Of a stretch of 64,000 nucleotides of DNA, positions 7,693 through 16,955 are shown one piece after another (position 1 is the first letter of the stretch; the number at the start of each line of letters is the position of its first letter). This DNA is from Myxococcota bacterium (lineage in GTDB: Bacteria > Myxococcota_A > UBA9160 > UBA4427), in NCBI GenBank assembly GCA_041389495.1, contig JAWKRT010000003.1:124001-188000 (forward strand), given 5' to 3'. The notes beneath the pieces were generated by a model. It saw only the letters and a program-made list of their open reading frames with translations, did no database searches and was not told the origin of the DNA. The position numbers and the translations under genes were made by a program.

Positions 7693-10143
7693 CTAGCTCG
7701 CGAGCGCGCGGCGCACGACCTCGACGAGCGTCTCGGGCTGGAAGGGCTTCTTGAGGAAGCCGTCGACGTGCGCATCGCGCAGCCCGTCGCCGACGCTGTC
7801 CTCCGTGTAGCCGCTCAGCAGCACGATCGGCACATCGGGCCGGATCGCGCGGATGCGCGCGAACGCGGCGTCGCCGCCGAGCTGCGGCATGGTGCGGTCG
7901 AGCACGACGGCGTGGAACGCATCGGGTCGCTCGTCGAAGCGCTCGATCGCCTCCGCGCCGTTGCCCGCGACGACCACGTCGAGCCCGCAGCGCCGCAGCG
8001 TCTCGGCCGCGACCTCGAGCACCCCGGCGTCGTCGTCGGCGACGAGCACGGTGCCCGACGCCGACCACGCGGCCGGCGCGCGCTCTTCGGGCGTCGCCGT
8101 CTCGCGCGTGCCGCGCGGGGGCAGCCAGACGCGGAAGCGCGTGCCGCGCCCTTCCTCGCTGTGGAGCTCGATCGCGCCGTCGTGGCCGCGCACGATGCCG
8201 AGCACCGCGGCGAGGCCGAGCCCGCGCCCGGTGAACTTCGTCGTGAAGAACGGATCGAAGACGCGCGCGCGCGTCGCGGCGTCCATGCCGCAGCCCGTGT
8301 CCTCGACCTCGAAGCAGACGTAGCGCTGGTCGGGCTCGACGGTGCCGACGACGACGTCGTCGCCCGCGACGGCGTTGCCGCGCAGCACGTGCGTGCGCAC
8401 CGTGATCGCGCCCGCGCCGTCGCCGACCGCCTCGACCGCGTTCGAGATCATGTTCATCACGACCTGGCTGAGCTGTGCGCCGTCGGCCTCGACCGAGGGA
8501 AGCCCGGGCTCGAGGTCGAAGCGGATGGTCGCGCGGCCCGACGCCGCGCTCTCGAGCAGCTGGCCCATCTCGCGCACGAGCTCGCTCACGTCGGTGGCCT
8601 CGAAGAGCATCGGGCCGGCGCCCGCGTAGGCGAGCATCTGGTTCGTGAGCTTCGCGGCGCGGCGCGCCGCCGTGCGGACCTTCTCGATGCGCGGCGCCGG
8701 GTCGACGCCCTCGCGCAGGTCCATCAACGCGAGGCTCGCCTGGCCGAGGATCGGCGTCAGCAGGTTGTTGAAGTCGTGCGCGATGCCGCCGGCCATGATG
8801 CCGAGGCTCTCGAGCCGCTGGGCGCGCTGCACGCGCTCCTCGAGCTCGCGCTGCTGCACGCGCATCTCGAGGCGCTCGGTGACGTCGCGCAGCAGGCCGA
8901 TCACCCACGGTCCCGAGCCGTCGGCGCGGTGGTAGCGGAGCGCGGTGGCCTCGAACCAGCGATACGTGCCGTCCTTGCGCCGGCAGCGGTACGGCGCGGT
9001 GAACGACACGTCGGAGTCGTCGCGCTTGCGCCAGAAGTCGTGCGCGACGCGCGCGGCGTCGTCGGGGTGGATGAGGTCGCGCCCGAGCGTTCCGACCAGC
9101 TCCTCGGGCTCGTAGCCGAGCAGCTGGCGCGCGCTGTGGCTCACGTAGACGAGGCGCATCGCCGGGTCCGTCTCCGTGATCAGGTCGCGCACCGTCGCGC
9201 CGAGCATCGCGTAGCGCTTCTCGAGCTCCTCGAGCTCGCGCTGCGCCTCGACGCGCTCGGTGACGTCGCGCGAGACGACGACCGCGCGCAGCTCGCCCGC
9301 GCGGTTGGTGTAGGTGCGCGCGCGGCTCTCGAACCAGCGCCACGAGCCGTCCGCCGTCCGGATCCGGTAGGTGCGGTCGCCGCCGCGCGTTCCCTCGGCC
9401 ACGGCGCGCCGGAAGCCGGCGAGCAGCTCGTCGCGATCCTCGGGGTGCACGCGGTCGCGCAGGATCGCGGCCTCGAACGTCGCGCCCATGAGCGACTCGG
9501 GCGTCGCGCCGAGCACCTCGACGCTGGTCGGGCTCACGTAGAGGAGGTGCCCGGCACCGTCGAGCTCGGTGATCAGGTCCTTCGCGTTCTCGGTCAGCGC
9601 GCGGAAGCGGTCCTCGCTCTCGCGCAGCGCGAGCACGGCATTCTCGATCGCCGTCACGTCGCGCACGAAGAGCAGGCGCGGGCGCTCGCCCGTCTCGCCT
9701 TCGGGGCGCGCCATCTCGACGTCGTAGTGGCGCCACTGGCCGTCCTTGTGCGCGAAGCGGAAGGTGTGCTCGGTGGTGTCGGTGTCGGCCGCGAGCAGGT
9801 GGCGCAGCGCGTCGCGCTCCTCGGGGTGCACGAGCGTGGCGAGATCGAGCTGCGCGATCTCGGACGCCTCGCGGCCGAGGAAGCCCTTCGGGAAGACGCT
9901 GCCGCCCGCGACGCGGCCGCTCGGCTCGACCTCGAGGAAGATCGCGTCCATCGAGGACATGAGCGCGCGGAAGCGCCGCACGGTGGTGGCGAAGTCGGCC
10001 GTGCCGAAGCCGTGGAGCGGATCGGCCCAGAAGCTTCCCGCGGAGAGCGCCGCGAGCTCGCGCCGCAGCCGCTCGTTCTCGGCGACGAGCTCCTCGCGCG
10101 TGGATGCGGGGAGCGGGGTCGGCTTCGCTGCGTCGTCGGTCAT
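7693..10143 (-). CDS. Soluble hybrid PAS sensor histidine kinase with C-terminal receiver
   Basis: An 816-residue protein with no membrane segment. Order: short coiled coil (about 15-32), three PAS/PAC modules (about 55-170, 178-303 and 310-430, each ending near a RDVTE-like PAC tail), coiled linker, phosphoacceptor domain with His456 in GGIAHDFNN, ATPase domain with the N box around residues 564-572 (NMISNAVEA), DTGCGM and GRGLGLAAVLG, then a receiver domain (about 698-816) with acidic pocket DDD at 703-705, phospho-Asp749 and Lys799. It should sense an intracellular or diffusible signal and relay phosphate to its own receiver. No output regulator is adjacent. No Shine-Dalgarno precedes the ATG; a TATCCT lies 11 nt upstream, so translation may be leaderless. 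Confidence 0.9.
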   Translation of the reverse strand: MTDDAAKPTPLPASTREELVAENERLRRELAALSAGSFWADPLHGFGTADFATTVRRFRALMSSMDAIFLEVEPSGRVAGGSVFPKGFLGREASEIAQLDLATLVHPEERDALRHLLAADTDTTEHTFRFAHKDGQWRHYDVEMARPEGETGERPRLLFVRDVTAIENAVLALRESEDRFRALTENAKDLITELDGAGHLLYVSPTSVEVLGATPESLMGATFEAAILRDRVHPEDRDELLAGFRRAVAEGTRGGDRTYRIRTADGSWRWFESRARTYTNRAGELRAVVVSRDVTERVEAQRELEELEKRYAMLGATVRDLITETDPAMRLVYVSHSARQLLGYEPEELVGTLGRDLIHPDDAARVAHDFWRKRDDSDVSFTAPYRCRRKDGTYRWFEATALRYHRADGSGPWVIGLLRDVTERLEMRVQQRELEERVQRAQRLESLGIMAGGIAHDFNNLLTPILGQASLALMDLREGVDPAPRIEKVRTAARRAAKLTNQMLAYAGAGPMLFEATDVSELVREMGQLLESAASGRATIRFDLEPGLPSVEADGAQLSQVVMNMISNAVEAVGDGAGAITVRTHVLRGNAVAGDDVVVGTVEPDQRYVCFEVEDTGCGMDAATRARVFDPFFTTKFTGRGLGLAAVLGIVRGHDGAIELHSEEGRGTRFRVWLPPRGTRETATPEERAPAAWSASGTVLVADDDAGVLEVAAETLRRCGLDVVVAGNGAEAIERFDERPDAFHAVVLDRTMPQLGGDAAFARIRAIRPDVPIVLLSGYTEDSVGDGLRDAHVDGFLKKPFQPETLVEVVRRALAS

Positions 10144-10154
10144 GGCCGCGCGCG

Positions 10155-10160
10155 AGGATA
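10155..10160 (-). promoter_or_regulatory. Candidate -10 hexamer TATCCT, leaderless promoter of the histidine kinase
   Basis: TATCCT on the minus strand with only 11 nt to the ATG at 10143 and no Shine-Dalgarno between. It belongs to the recurring 10-mer TATCCTCGCG. The 44-bp gap leaves little room for any other promoter. Confidence 0.35.
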
Positions 10161-10187
10161 GGTGCTCGCCGTGGAAACCGCGCGGGG

Positions 10188-11765
10188 CTAGTTGACGCGC
10201 CGCTCCGCGCCGCTCCAGTAGGCCTCGCGCAGCTTGAACTTCTGGAGCTTCCCGGTCGCCGTCCGCGGGAGCGCGGCGACGAACTCGACGGACGTCGGGC
10301 ACTTGAAGTGGGCGAGACGCTCGCGGCAGAACGCGAGCAGCTCGTCGGAAGATGGCGCGTGGCCCTCGCGCAGCACGACGAGCGCCTTCGGCGTCTCGCC
10401 CCACTTCGCGTGCGGCACGCCGATCACCGCGCACTCGAGCACGGCCGGGTGCTGGTACAGCGCGTCCTCGACCTCGGGCGAGCTCACGTTCTCGCCGCCC
10501 GAGATGATCACGTCCTTCTTGCGGTCGACGATGTGCACGTTCTCGCGCTCGTCCCAGACGGCGAGGTCGCCCGTGTGGAACCAGCCGTCGCGGATCGCGG
10601 CGTCGGTCTGGTCGGGCTGCTCCCAGTAGCCGGCGAACACGACGTTCCCGCGCGCGCACACCTCGCCGACCGCGACGCCGTCCTTCGGCACCTCGCGCCC
10701 TTCGTCGTCGACGACCTTCACGCGCACGCCGATGCACGGAACACCGGCGCGCGCGCGGCGCGGCCAGTCGTCCCGCGACGTCTGGTGGTCGGGCTGCGAG
10801 ATCGTGAGCAGCGGGGCCGTCTCGGTCAGCCCGTAGATCTGCAGGAACTCCCAGCCGAGCTCGCGCTCGAGCCGCTCGATGAACGCCGCGGGCGGCGGCG
10901 CGCCGGCGACGACGAAGCGCGGGCGCGTCGCGATCGTGTGCTCGCTCGCGTGGGGGTAGTCGAGGATCGTGCGCAGCACGGCCGGCGCCATGCACGCGAA
11001 CGTCACGCGCTCGCGCTCGACGAGCTCGAAGATGCGGCGCGCGTCGATCGCGCGCAGCACGACGTGGGTGCCGCCGAGGCCGGTCAGCGCGTAGACGCCG
11101 CCCCAGCCGTTGCAGTGGAACATCGGCAGCGTCCACAGCTCGACGTCGTCGTGGCGCAGCCCGAGGTGGGCGATCATCTGGTACGCGTTCACGTAGCAGT
11201 TGCGGTGCGTGAGCATCACGCCCTTCGGGCGCGCGGTGGTGCCGCTCGTGTAGTTGATCGAGACGAGGTCGTTCTCGTCGATGGCGACGGGCGGCGGCGG
11301 CGCGGGCGACGCGGCGTCGACCCAGGCGTTCCAGTCGGTCCATCCGGGCGGGGTCGCGCCCTCGTCCTGCGCGACGATCCAGTGCTCGACGGCGGGGAGC
11401 TCGTCGCGGATCCCGTCGACGATCGCCGTGTACTCGCCGTCGACGAGCACGGCCTTCACGCCGGCGTGGTTGAGGATGTAGGCGTGGTCGGCGGCGGCGA
11501 GCCGGTAGTTCAGCGGCACGAGGACGATGCCCGCGAGGCTCGTGCCGTAGAAGCTCTCGAGGAAGAAGTGCGAGTTCGGGCTCAGGATGCACACGCGGTC
11601 GCCCTTGCGCAGACCGAGCGCGGCGAGCGCGTTCGCCATGCGGTGCGCGCGCTCCTCGAACTCGGCCCACGTGAAGCGCCGCGCGCCGTCGACGACCGCG
11701 AGCTTGTCGGGGTAGACGCTCGCGGCGCGGCGCAGGAAGTCGGTGACGAGGAGCGGGACCTGCAC
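10188..11765 (-). CDS. Acyl-CoA synthetase (AMP-forming, long-chain fatty-acid-CoA-ligase type)
   Basis: A 525-residue class I adenylate-forming enzyme that activates a carboxylic acid with ATP and CoA. Core motifs occur in order: YTSGTTARPKG (P-loop, about residue 176), a FHCNGWGG acyl-pocket region, YGLTE, GWFHTGD, DRKKDVIISGGENVS hinge region, and a C-terminal TGKLQKFKL with the catalytic Lys. Length is normal for medium/long-chain ligases. The GTG start has GGAGG 6 nt upstream. It is divergent from the crotonase at 11843 across a 77-bp gap, so the pair may feed one beta-oxidation-like pathway. Substrate chain length is not readable from sequence. Confidence 0.9.
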   Translation of the reverse strand: MQVPLLVTDFLRRAASVYPDKLAVVDGARRFTWAEFEERAHRMANALAALGLRKGDRVCILSPNSHFFLESFYGTSLAGIVLVPLNYRLAAADHAYILNHAGVKAVLVDGEYTAIVDGIRDELPAVEHWIVAQDEGATPPGWTDWNAWVDAASPAPPPPVAIDENDLVSINYTSGTTARPKGVMLTHRNCYVNAYQMIAHLGLRHDDVELWTLPMFHCNGWGGVYALTGLGGTHVVLRAIDARRIFELVERERVTFACMAPAVLRTILDYPHASEHTIATRPRFVVAGAPPPAAFIERLERELGWEFLQIYGLTETAPLLTISQPDHQTSRDDWPRRARAGVPCIGVRVKVVDDEGREVPKDGVAVGEVCARGNVVFAGYWEQPDQTDAAIRDGWFHTGDLAVWDERENVHIVDRKKDVIISGGENVSSPEVEDALYQHPAVLECAVIGVPHAKWGETPKALVVLREGHAPSSDELLAFCRERLAHFKCPTSVEFVAALPRTATGKLQKFKLREAYWSGAERRVN

Positions 11766-11795
11766 GGGATTCCTCCGGAGGCTCGGCGACCGGCG

Positions 11796-11802
11796 TACCC
11801 TA
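11796..11802. promoter_or_regulatory. Overlapping candidate -10 elements of the divergent ligase and crotonase genes
   Basis: TACCCT (plus, 11796-11801) and TAGGGT (minus, 11797-11802) overlap in the middle of the 77-bp divergent gap. If both work, the two promoters would compete for polymerase. Weak matches without clear -35 boxes. Confidence 0.22.
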
Positions 11803-11842
11803 TCAGAGCGCCCCGCGACCGGCGGCGCGGGAGGGACGGGCC

Positions 11843-12628
11843 ATGGCGAACGTTCGCTACGAGGAGGACGGGCCGATCGCGATCGTGACGATCGACCGGC
11901 CCGAGGTGCGCAACGCGGTCGACCGCGACACCGCGGCCGAGCTCGCCGACGCCTTCCGTCGCTTCGACGACGACGACGACCGCGCCGTCGCCATCCTGAC
12001 CGGCGCGGACGGCTGCTTCTGCGCGGGCGCCGACCTCAAGGCCGTGAGCGAGGGGCGCCGCGCGAACCGCGTCGGCGAGGAGGGCGACGGCCCGATGGGG
12101 CCGACGCGCATGCTGCTCGAGAAGCCCGTGATCGCCGCGGTCGAGGGCCACGCGGTCGCGGGCGGTCTCGAGCTCGCCGTGTGGTGCGACCTGCGCGTCG
12201 CCGCGCGCGACGCGGTCTTCGGCGTGTACTGCCGACGCTGGGGCGTGCCGCTCGCGGATGGCGGCACCATCCGGTTGGCGCGCCTCCTCGGCCACTCGCA
12301 CGCGCTCGACCTGATCCTCACCGGCCGCGGCGTGTCGGGCGAGGAGGCGCAGCGCATCGGCCTCGCCAACCGGCTCGTCGAGCCCGGCACCGCGCTCGAC
12401 GAGGCGCGCGCGCTCGCGCGCACGCTCGCCGCGTTCCCGCAGCAGTGCCTGCGGCACGACCGCCTGTCGTCCTACGAACAGTGGTCGCTCGACCTCGACG
12501 ACGCGCTCCGCAACGAGTTCGAGCACGCCATCGAGGTGATCGGATCGGGCGAGACGCGCGACGGGGCGGGCCGCTTCGCGGCCGGCGCGGGGCGGCACGG
12601 GAGCTTCCGGGACTTCGAGTCGCGCTGA
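11843..12628 (+). CDS. Crotonase/enoyl-CoA hydratase-family protein
   Basis: A 261-residue crotonase-fold enzyme. The first oxyanion-hole region is FCAGADLKA (about 59-67) and the second is GHAVAGGLELA with Glu110, the equivalent of crotonase Glu144. The second catalytic Glu of true hydratases (Glu164) is replaced: the stretch reads VYCRRWGVPL, so Cys130-Arg131 fill that region. This subgroup is common but its reaction is often uncertain: hydratase activity may be weak, and isomerase, hydrolase or lyase chemistry is possible. GGGAGGG stands 7 nt before the ATG. It is divergent from an acyl-CoA synthetase, consistent with CoA-ester metabolism. Confidence 0.88.
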   Translation: MANVRYEEDGPIAIVTIDRPEVRNAVDRDTAAELADAFRRFDDDDDRAVAILTGADGCFCAGADLKAVSEGRRANRVGEEGDGPMGPTRMLLEKPVIAAVEGHAVAGGLELAVWCDLRVAARDAVFGVYCRRWGVPLADGGTIRLARLLGHSHALDLILTGRGVSGEEAQRIGLANRLVEPGTALDEARALARTLAAFPQQCLRHDRLSSYEQWSLDLDDALRNEFEHAIEVIGSGETRDGAGRFAAGAGRHGSFRDFESR

Positions 12629-12643
12629 GCGCGCGCCGCGATG

Positions 12644-15600
12644 CTAGGCGGCGTCGCGGGGCAGCGAGGCGAGCGGCGCGGCCCCGCCCTCGGCCGCGAG
12701 GCCGCGGCCGGCGGCGATGCCGCGGCGCCGGCGCCACTCGTCGAGTCGCCGGGCCCAGTCGTTGGCCGTCACGTAGAGCGCGGGAACGAGGAAGAGCGTG
12801 ACGATCGTCGACAGCGCGAGCCCCCAGCCGAGCGCGAGCGACATCGGCGACATCACGGCGTCGTAGCCGCCGAGCCCGTAGGCCGTCGGGAACACGCCGC
12901 CGAGCGTCGACAGGCTCGTCACGAGGATCGGCCGGAGGCGGCCGACGAGCGCGTCGACCATCGCGGCGGTGCGCGCGAGCGGGGCCTCCGACGCGACGCG
13001 CTGCTGCGCCTGGTGGACGGCGTCGATCATCACGATCGAGGCGTTCACGACGACGCCGGCGAGCCCGATCGTGCCGATCAGCGCGAGCATCGAGAAGTGC
13101 ATGCCGTGCAGGAAGAACGTGAGGACGACGGCGGCGACCGAGAAGGGCACGACCGACACGACGAAGAGCGCCTCGAGGAACGACCCCAGCATCACCGCGA
13201 TCACGCACGCGATGCCGACGACGCTGAGCGCGAAGACGGTGCCGAGGTCGCCCGTCGCGCGGCGCGACTGCACGACCTCGCCCGCGATCTCGATCGCGAC
13301 GTCCGGGCGGCTCGCGTACTGCGGCAGGAGATCGCGCTCCATGAGCTCGGCGAGGCTCGAGGACGTGTACGGGCTGTGGGGGCCGAGGCTGCCGACGACG
13401 CTCGCGGCGCGCACGCCGTCGCGGTGGCGGATCGCGGCGAGCGCGGGGATCTCGACGGGGTCGACCACGTCGCGCAGCGCGACCAGCCGGCCCTGCGCGT
13501 CGCGCACCTGCGTGTCGAGCAGGCCCTCGACGGACTGCCGCGCGCTCGGCTCGAACTGCACGCGCACGTCGATCGTCTCCTCGACGTCGCGGATCTCGGT
13601 GGCGACGATGCCGAAGTAGGCCGCCTGCAGCGTGGTGCCGACCGTCGCCGCGTCGAGCCCGCGCAGCGCGAGCTTCTCGTGATCGAGCTCGAGGTCGAGC
13701 TGCCGCATGCCCGGCCGCTCGTCGATGTCGACGTCGATCGCGCCCTTGGCCTCGACGAAGCGCTTCACGTCGAGCGCGACCTCGCGGCGCACGGCGTCGT
13801 CGTTCGACAGCACGTAGACGCGCACCGGCTCGAGCCCGGGCGGGCCGTCGACCGCGGCCTCGTAGACGACCTCGCAGTCCGCGGGAACGCGCAGGGTCTG
13901 CTTGATGCGCTCGATCCAGTCGGCGGCGGTCGCGGTGCGGTGCTCGAGGTCGATGTAGACGCTGATCAGCCCCTCGTTCTCCGCGGATCCGTACTCGCGA
14001 TCGATTCCGTAGATGTCCTGGTGGCCGACGCGCGCGGTCATGCCTCGCAGGTCCGTGCCCATCACCGGGGGGATCTGGGCCTGGATCGCGTCGAGCACCG
14101 CCTCCGTCCGCTCGAGCGGCGTTCCGATCGGCGTCTTCACCTTGACGAAGAGGGCGCGCGCGTCGTCCTGCGGAAAGAACTGGAACTGCATGCGCGGCGC
14201 GATGCCCAGCATGATCACGAGCCACGCGATCGCGAAGCCGGCGATCACGCGGTTGCGACGGGGCAGGGAGCGCTCGAGCAGCCCGCGATAGGCGGCCTCG
14301 AGGCGCAGCACGAAGCGGCGCTTCGGGCGCGGCTGGGCGTCGCCGCGGACCATCGACATGTGCGCCGGCAGGATGAGGAAGGCCTCGAGCAGCGACAGTC
14401 CGAGCGAGATGCACACGACCGCGGGCATCTGCCACAGGATGCGCTTCGGGAAGCCGCCGATCGCGAGGATCGGCCCGAACGCGAGCAGCGTCGTCACGGC
14501 CGACGCGATGACCGGACGCGCCACCTCGCTCGTGCCGGCGATCGCGGCGTCGCGCGGCGACAGCCCGTCCTGGCGCTTCAGCAGGATCTTCTCCGCGATC
14601 ACGACCGCGTCGTCGACGAGCAGGCCGAGCACGACGACGAAGGCGACCGTCGACACGAAGTTGATCCCGATGTCGAGGCGCGGCATCACGACGAGCACGC
14701 CCAGGATGACGAGCGGCACGCCGAGGCAGACCCACGTCGCGGCGGACGGCGCCAGGAACAGGAACACGATCAGCGCGACGAGCACGATGCCCATCAGGCC
14801 GTTGTTGGCGATGATCTCGAGGCGGTTGCGGATCTCGTACGAGCTGTCGTTGACGATCGTGGCCTCGACGCCCGCCGGCAGCGGCGTCGACTCGACGAGC
14901 TTCACGATGCTGCGCTGCGCGCGGATCAGGTCACCGTCGCTCTTCTTCTGCGGAATGATCGAGAGGCCCGCGCGGCCGTTCGTCCCCGAGACGAGGCCCG
15001 TGTCCTCGCGTCCGAGCTCGACGCGCGCGACGTCGGCGATGCGCACGGCGCCCTCGCCCGGGTCGAAGCGGAGGATGGTCGGGCCGATCTCGGACGGATC
15101 CTCGTAGCGCCCCCACATCACCACCTGGCGGCGCGCGTTCGCGGTCTCGAGCGGCCCTCCCGTCGCGGACACGTTGCGGCGCTCGAGCGTCTGGACGACG
15201 TCGAGCAGCGTCACGCCGTGCGCGCGCGCGAGATCGGGGTCGACGAAGACCCGCGCCTCGGGGTCGGGGAGGCCGACGATGCCGACGTCGCCGATCTCGG
15301 GCAGGCGCCGGATGCGCCGCTCGAGGTCCTTCGCGACGTCGGGCAGCAGATCGGCGGGGCCGGCGAGGGCGAGCTCGAGCACCGGCTGCTTCGATGGGTC
15401 GAGCCGGAAGAAGCTCGGGTCGTCGCGCATCTCGGCGGGGAAGTCGGCTACGCCGTCGACCGCATCGCGCAGCTCGCGCTCGGTCTCGAGGATCTGCTCG
15501 CGCGGCGTGTCGTCGTCGAGATCGACGGTCGTGACGCTGCGGTTCTGCGTGACGACCGTGGTGAAGTGGTCGATCCCGTCGACCTCGGAGATCGCCTCCT

Positions 15601-15805
15601 CGAGCGGGATCGTGACCTTCGCCTCGACGTCGCGCGCGGCGGCGCCGGGCAGCTCGGCCGTGATCATGAAGCTCGGGAGGTCGATCGTCGGGAAGCCCTC
15701 GACGCGCGTGCGCATCAGGTTCCAGACGCCGACGGCGACCACGGCGAGCGTGATCACGTTGACGAGCATGTGGCGATCGACGAAGTAGCGGACGATGCGT
15801 TCCAT
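12644..15805 (-). CDS. RND-family efflux permease
   Basis: A 1053-residue inner-membrane proton-driven transporter, the usual length for the AcrB/MexB family. It shows the duplicated layout: an N-terminal helix with GVWNLMRTRVEGFPTIDLP, a large periplasmic porter loop, six helices including VLGLLVDDAVVIAEK with the Asp pair of TM4 used for proton relay, a second porter loop, and six more helices. It starts 7 nt after the adaptor gene stop and has only a weak Shine-Dalgarno, suggesting coupling. No outer-membrane channel gene follows, so an unlinked TolC-like protein is expected. Substrates could be drugs, lipids or hydrophobic intermediates. Confidence 0.93.
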   Translation of the reverse strand: MERIVRYFVDRHMLVNVITLAVVAVGVWNLMRTRVEGFPTIDLPSFMITAELPGAAARDVEAKVTIPLEEAISEVDGIDHFTTVVTQNRSVTTVDLDDDTPREQILETERELRDAVDGVADFPAEMRDDPSFFRLDPSKQPVLELALAGPADLLPDVAKDLERRIRRLPEIGDVGIVGLPDPEARVFVDPDLARAHGVTLLDVVQTLERRNVSATGGPLETANARRQVVMWGRYEDPSEIGPTILRFDPGEGAVRIADVARVELGREDTGLVSGTNGRAGLSIIPQKKSDGDLIRAQRSIVKLVESTPLPAGVEATIVNDSSYEIRNRLEIIANNGLMGIVLVALIVFLFLAPSAATWVCLGVPLVILGVLVVMPRLDIGINFVSTVAFVVVLGLLVDDAVVIAEKILLKRQDGLSPRDAAIAGTSEVARPVIASAVTTLLAFGPILAIGGFPKRILWQMPAVVCISLGLSLLEAFLILPAHMSMVRGDAQPRPKRRFVLRLEAAYRGLLERSLPRRNRVIAGFAIAWLVIMLGIAPRMQFQFFPQDDARALFVKVKTPIGTPLERTEAVLDAIQAQIPPVMGTDLRGMTARVGHQDIYGIDREYGSAENEGLISVYIDLEHRTATAADWIERIKQTLRVPADCEVVYEAAVDGPPGLEPVRVYVLSNDDAVRREVALDVKRFVEAKGAIDVDIDERPGMRQLDLELDHEKLALRGLDAATVGTTLQAAYFGIVATEIRDVEETIDVRVQFEPSARQSVEGLLDTQVRDAQGRLVALRDVVDPVEIPALAAIRHRDGVRAASVVGSLGPHSPYTSSSLAELMERDLLPQYASRPDVAIEIAGEVVQSRRATGDLGTVFALSVVGIACVIAVMLGSFLEALFVVSVVPFSVAAVVLTFFLHGMHFSMLALIGTIGLAGVVVNASIVMIDAVHQAQQRVASEAPLARTAAMVDALVGRLRPILVTSLSTLGGVFPTAYGLGGYDAVMSPMSLALGWGLALSTIVTLFLVPALYVTANDWARRLDEWRRRRGIAAGRGLAAEGGAAPLASLPRDAA

Positions 15806-15812
15806 CGCGCGC

Positions 15813-16955
15813 TCAGTCCGCCCGCTGCGGCGACTGGTCGAGCACGACGGCGGCGCCGTCGCGGAGCGCGAACTGGCCGTCGACGATCACCTCGTCGCCC
15901 TCGCTCACGCCCTCGAGCACCTCGATCCACTCGCCGCCCGAGCGACCCGTGCGGATGCCGCGGAGCCGGGCCGTGCGCGCCGCGCCTCCCCCTTCGACGA
16001 CGAACACCTCGGGCTGGCCGGCGCGGCGCATCAGCGCCGCGCGCGGAACGAGGGGATGCGCCTCGGACGACCGCGTGGGCAGATCGACGCTCGCGACCAT
16101 GCCGTCGCGCAGCGCGGGCGGCGGAGCGTCGATGCGCAGCTCGACCGCGTAGGTGCCGTCGCGCTCGCTCGCGACGGTCGCGACGCTCACGAGCTGCGCG
16201 CGCACCGCTTCGCCGCCGAGCGCCGCGAAGCGGACGGTCGCCTCCTCGCGCCCGTCGAGCGCGGCGGCCTCCTGCGCGGTCACGCCGGCGAAGACGCGCG
16301 CGCGGGTCAGGTCCACGACCGTCGCGACGGGCGTTCCCGGTGCGACGAAGTCGCCCACGTCGACGGCGAGATCGTCGACGCGCCCGGCGAAGGGCGCGGC
16401 GATGCGCGTGTCGGCGAGCGCGCGCCGCGCGGCGTCGCGCGCGACCTGCGCGAGTGCGTGCTCGTCGGTCGCGCGGTCGAGCGCGTGGCGCAGGTCGTCG
16501 CGGTGCTGCTCGCTGATGGCGTTCTGCGCGACGAGCTGCTCGCCGCGCTCGTGCTCGCGGCGCGCGTGCGCGAGGTCGTTGGCGCGCGCGCGCAGCGTGG
16601 CCTCGGCGCGCCGCAGCTCGATCTCGAGCCGCGTCGCATCGAGCTCGACGAGCAGGTCGCCCTGCGCGACGTCGGCGCCGCGCTCGACGGCGCGGCGGAC
16701 GACGCGGCCCGACGTCTCCGCGGTGACGTTCGCGTTGTGGAACGCGCGCACGATGCCCGCCGCGCGCTCCTCCGCGTCGAGCGCCGCGCGCCGCACGGCG
16801 ACCGCGCGAACGCGGTGGCGCGTCTCGATGGCGTCGGCGGCACTCGGCGCGAGCGCCGCGGGCGGCTCGCTCTGCGCGGCCGAGTCGGAGCAGGCGGCCT
16901 GCGAAGCGAGGGCGGCGAGCGCGGCGAGGGCGGCGAGCGCGCGGTGCGTGCTCAT
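15813..16955 (-). CDS. RND efflux periplasmic adaptor subunit (membrane fusion protein)
   Basis: A 380-residue adaptor that bridges the inner-membrane pump and the outer-membrane channel. The N-terminus is a signal sequence ending in SQAAC at Cys22, a plausible though imperfect lipobox. It then shows a barrel-sandwich half-motif (TAETSGRVVRRAVERGADV), a long alpha-hairpin rich in Ala, Arg and Glu (about 115-180), the second half-motif (IAAPFAGRVDDLAVDVGDFV), a beta-barrel domain and a membrane-proximal domain. AGGAGG stands 7 nt upstream of the ATG at 16955. The ATG overlaps the TetR stop as ATGA, so regulator, adaptor and pump form one operon in that order. Confidence 0.92.
   Translation of the reverse strand: MSTHRALAALAALAALASQAACSDSAAQSEPPAALAPSAADAIETRHRVRAVAVRRAALDAEERAAGIVRAFHNANVTAETSGRVVRRAVERGADVAQGDLLVELDATRLEIELRRAEATLRARANDLAHARREHERGEQLVAQNAISEQHRDDLRHALDRATDEHALAQVARDAARRALADTRIAAPFAGRVDDLAVDVGDFVAPGTPVATVVDLTRARVFAGVTAQEAAALDGREEATVRFAALGGEAVRAQLVSVATVASERDGTYAVELRIDAPPPALRDGMVASVDLPTRSSEAHPLVPRAALMRRAGQPEVFVVEGGGAARTARLRGIRTGRSGGEWIEVLEGVSEGDEVIVDGQFALRDGAAVVLDQSPQRAD

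Noticed and set aside
12641..16516. A 1291-codon plus-strand frame antisense to the RND pump
   Set aside because: Repetitive Arg/His/Asp-rich sequence mirroring the pump codons, with no recognisable domain.
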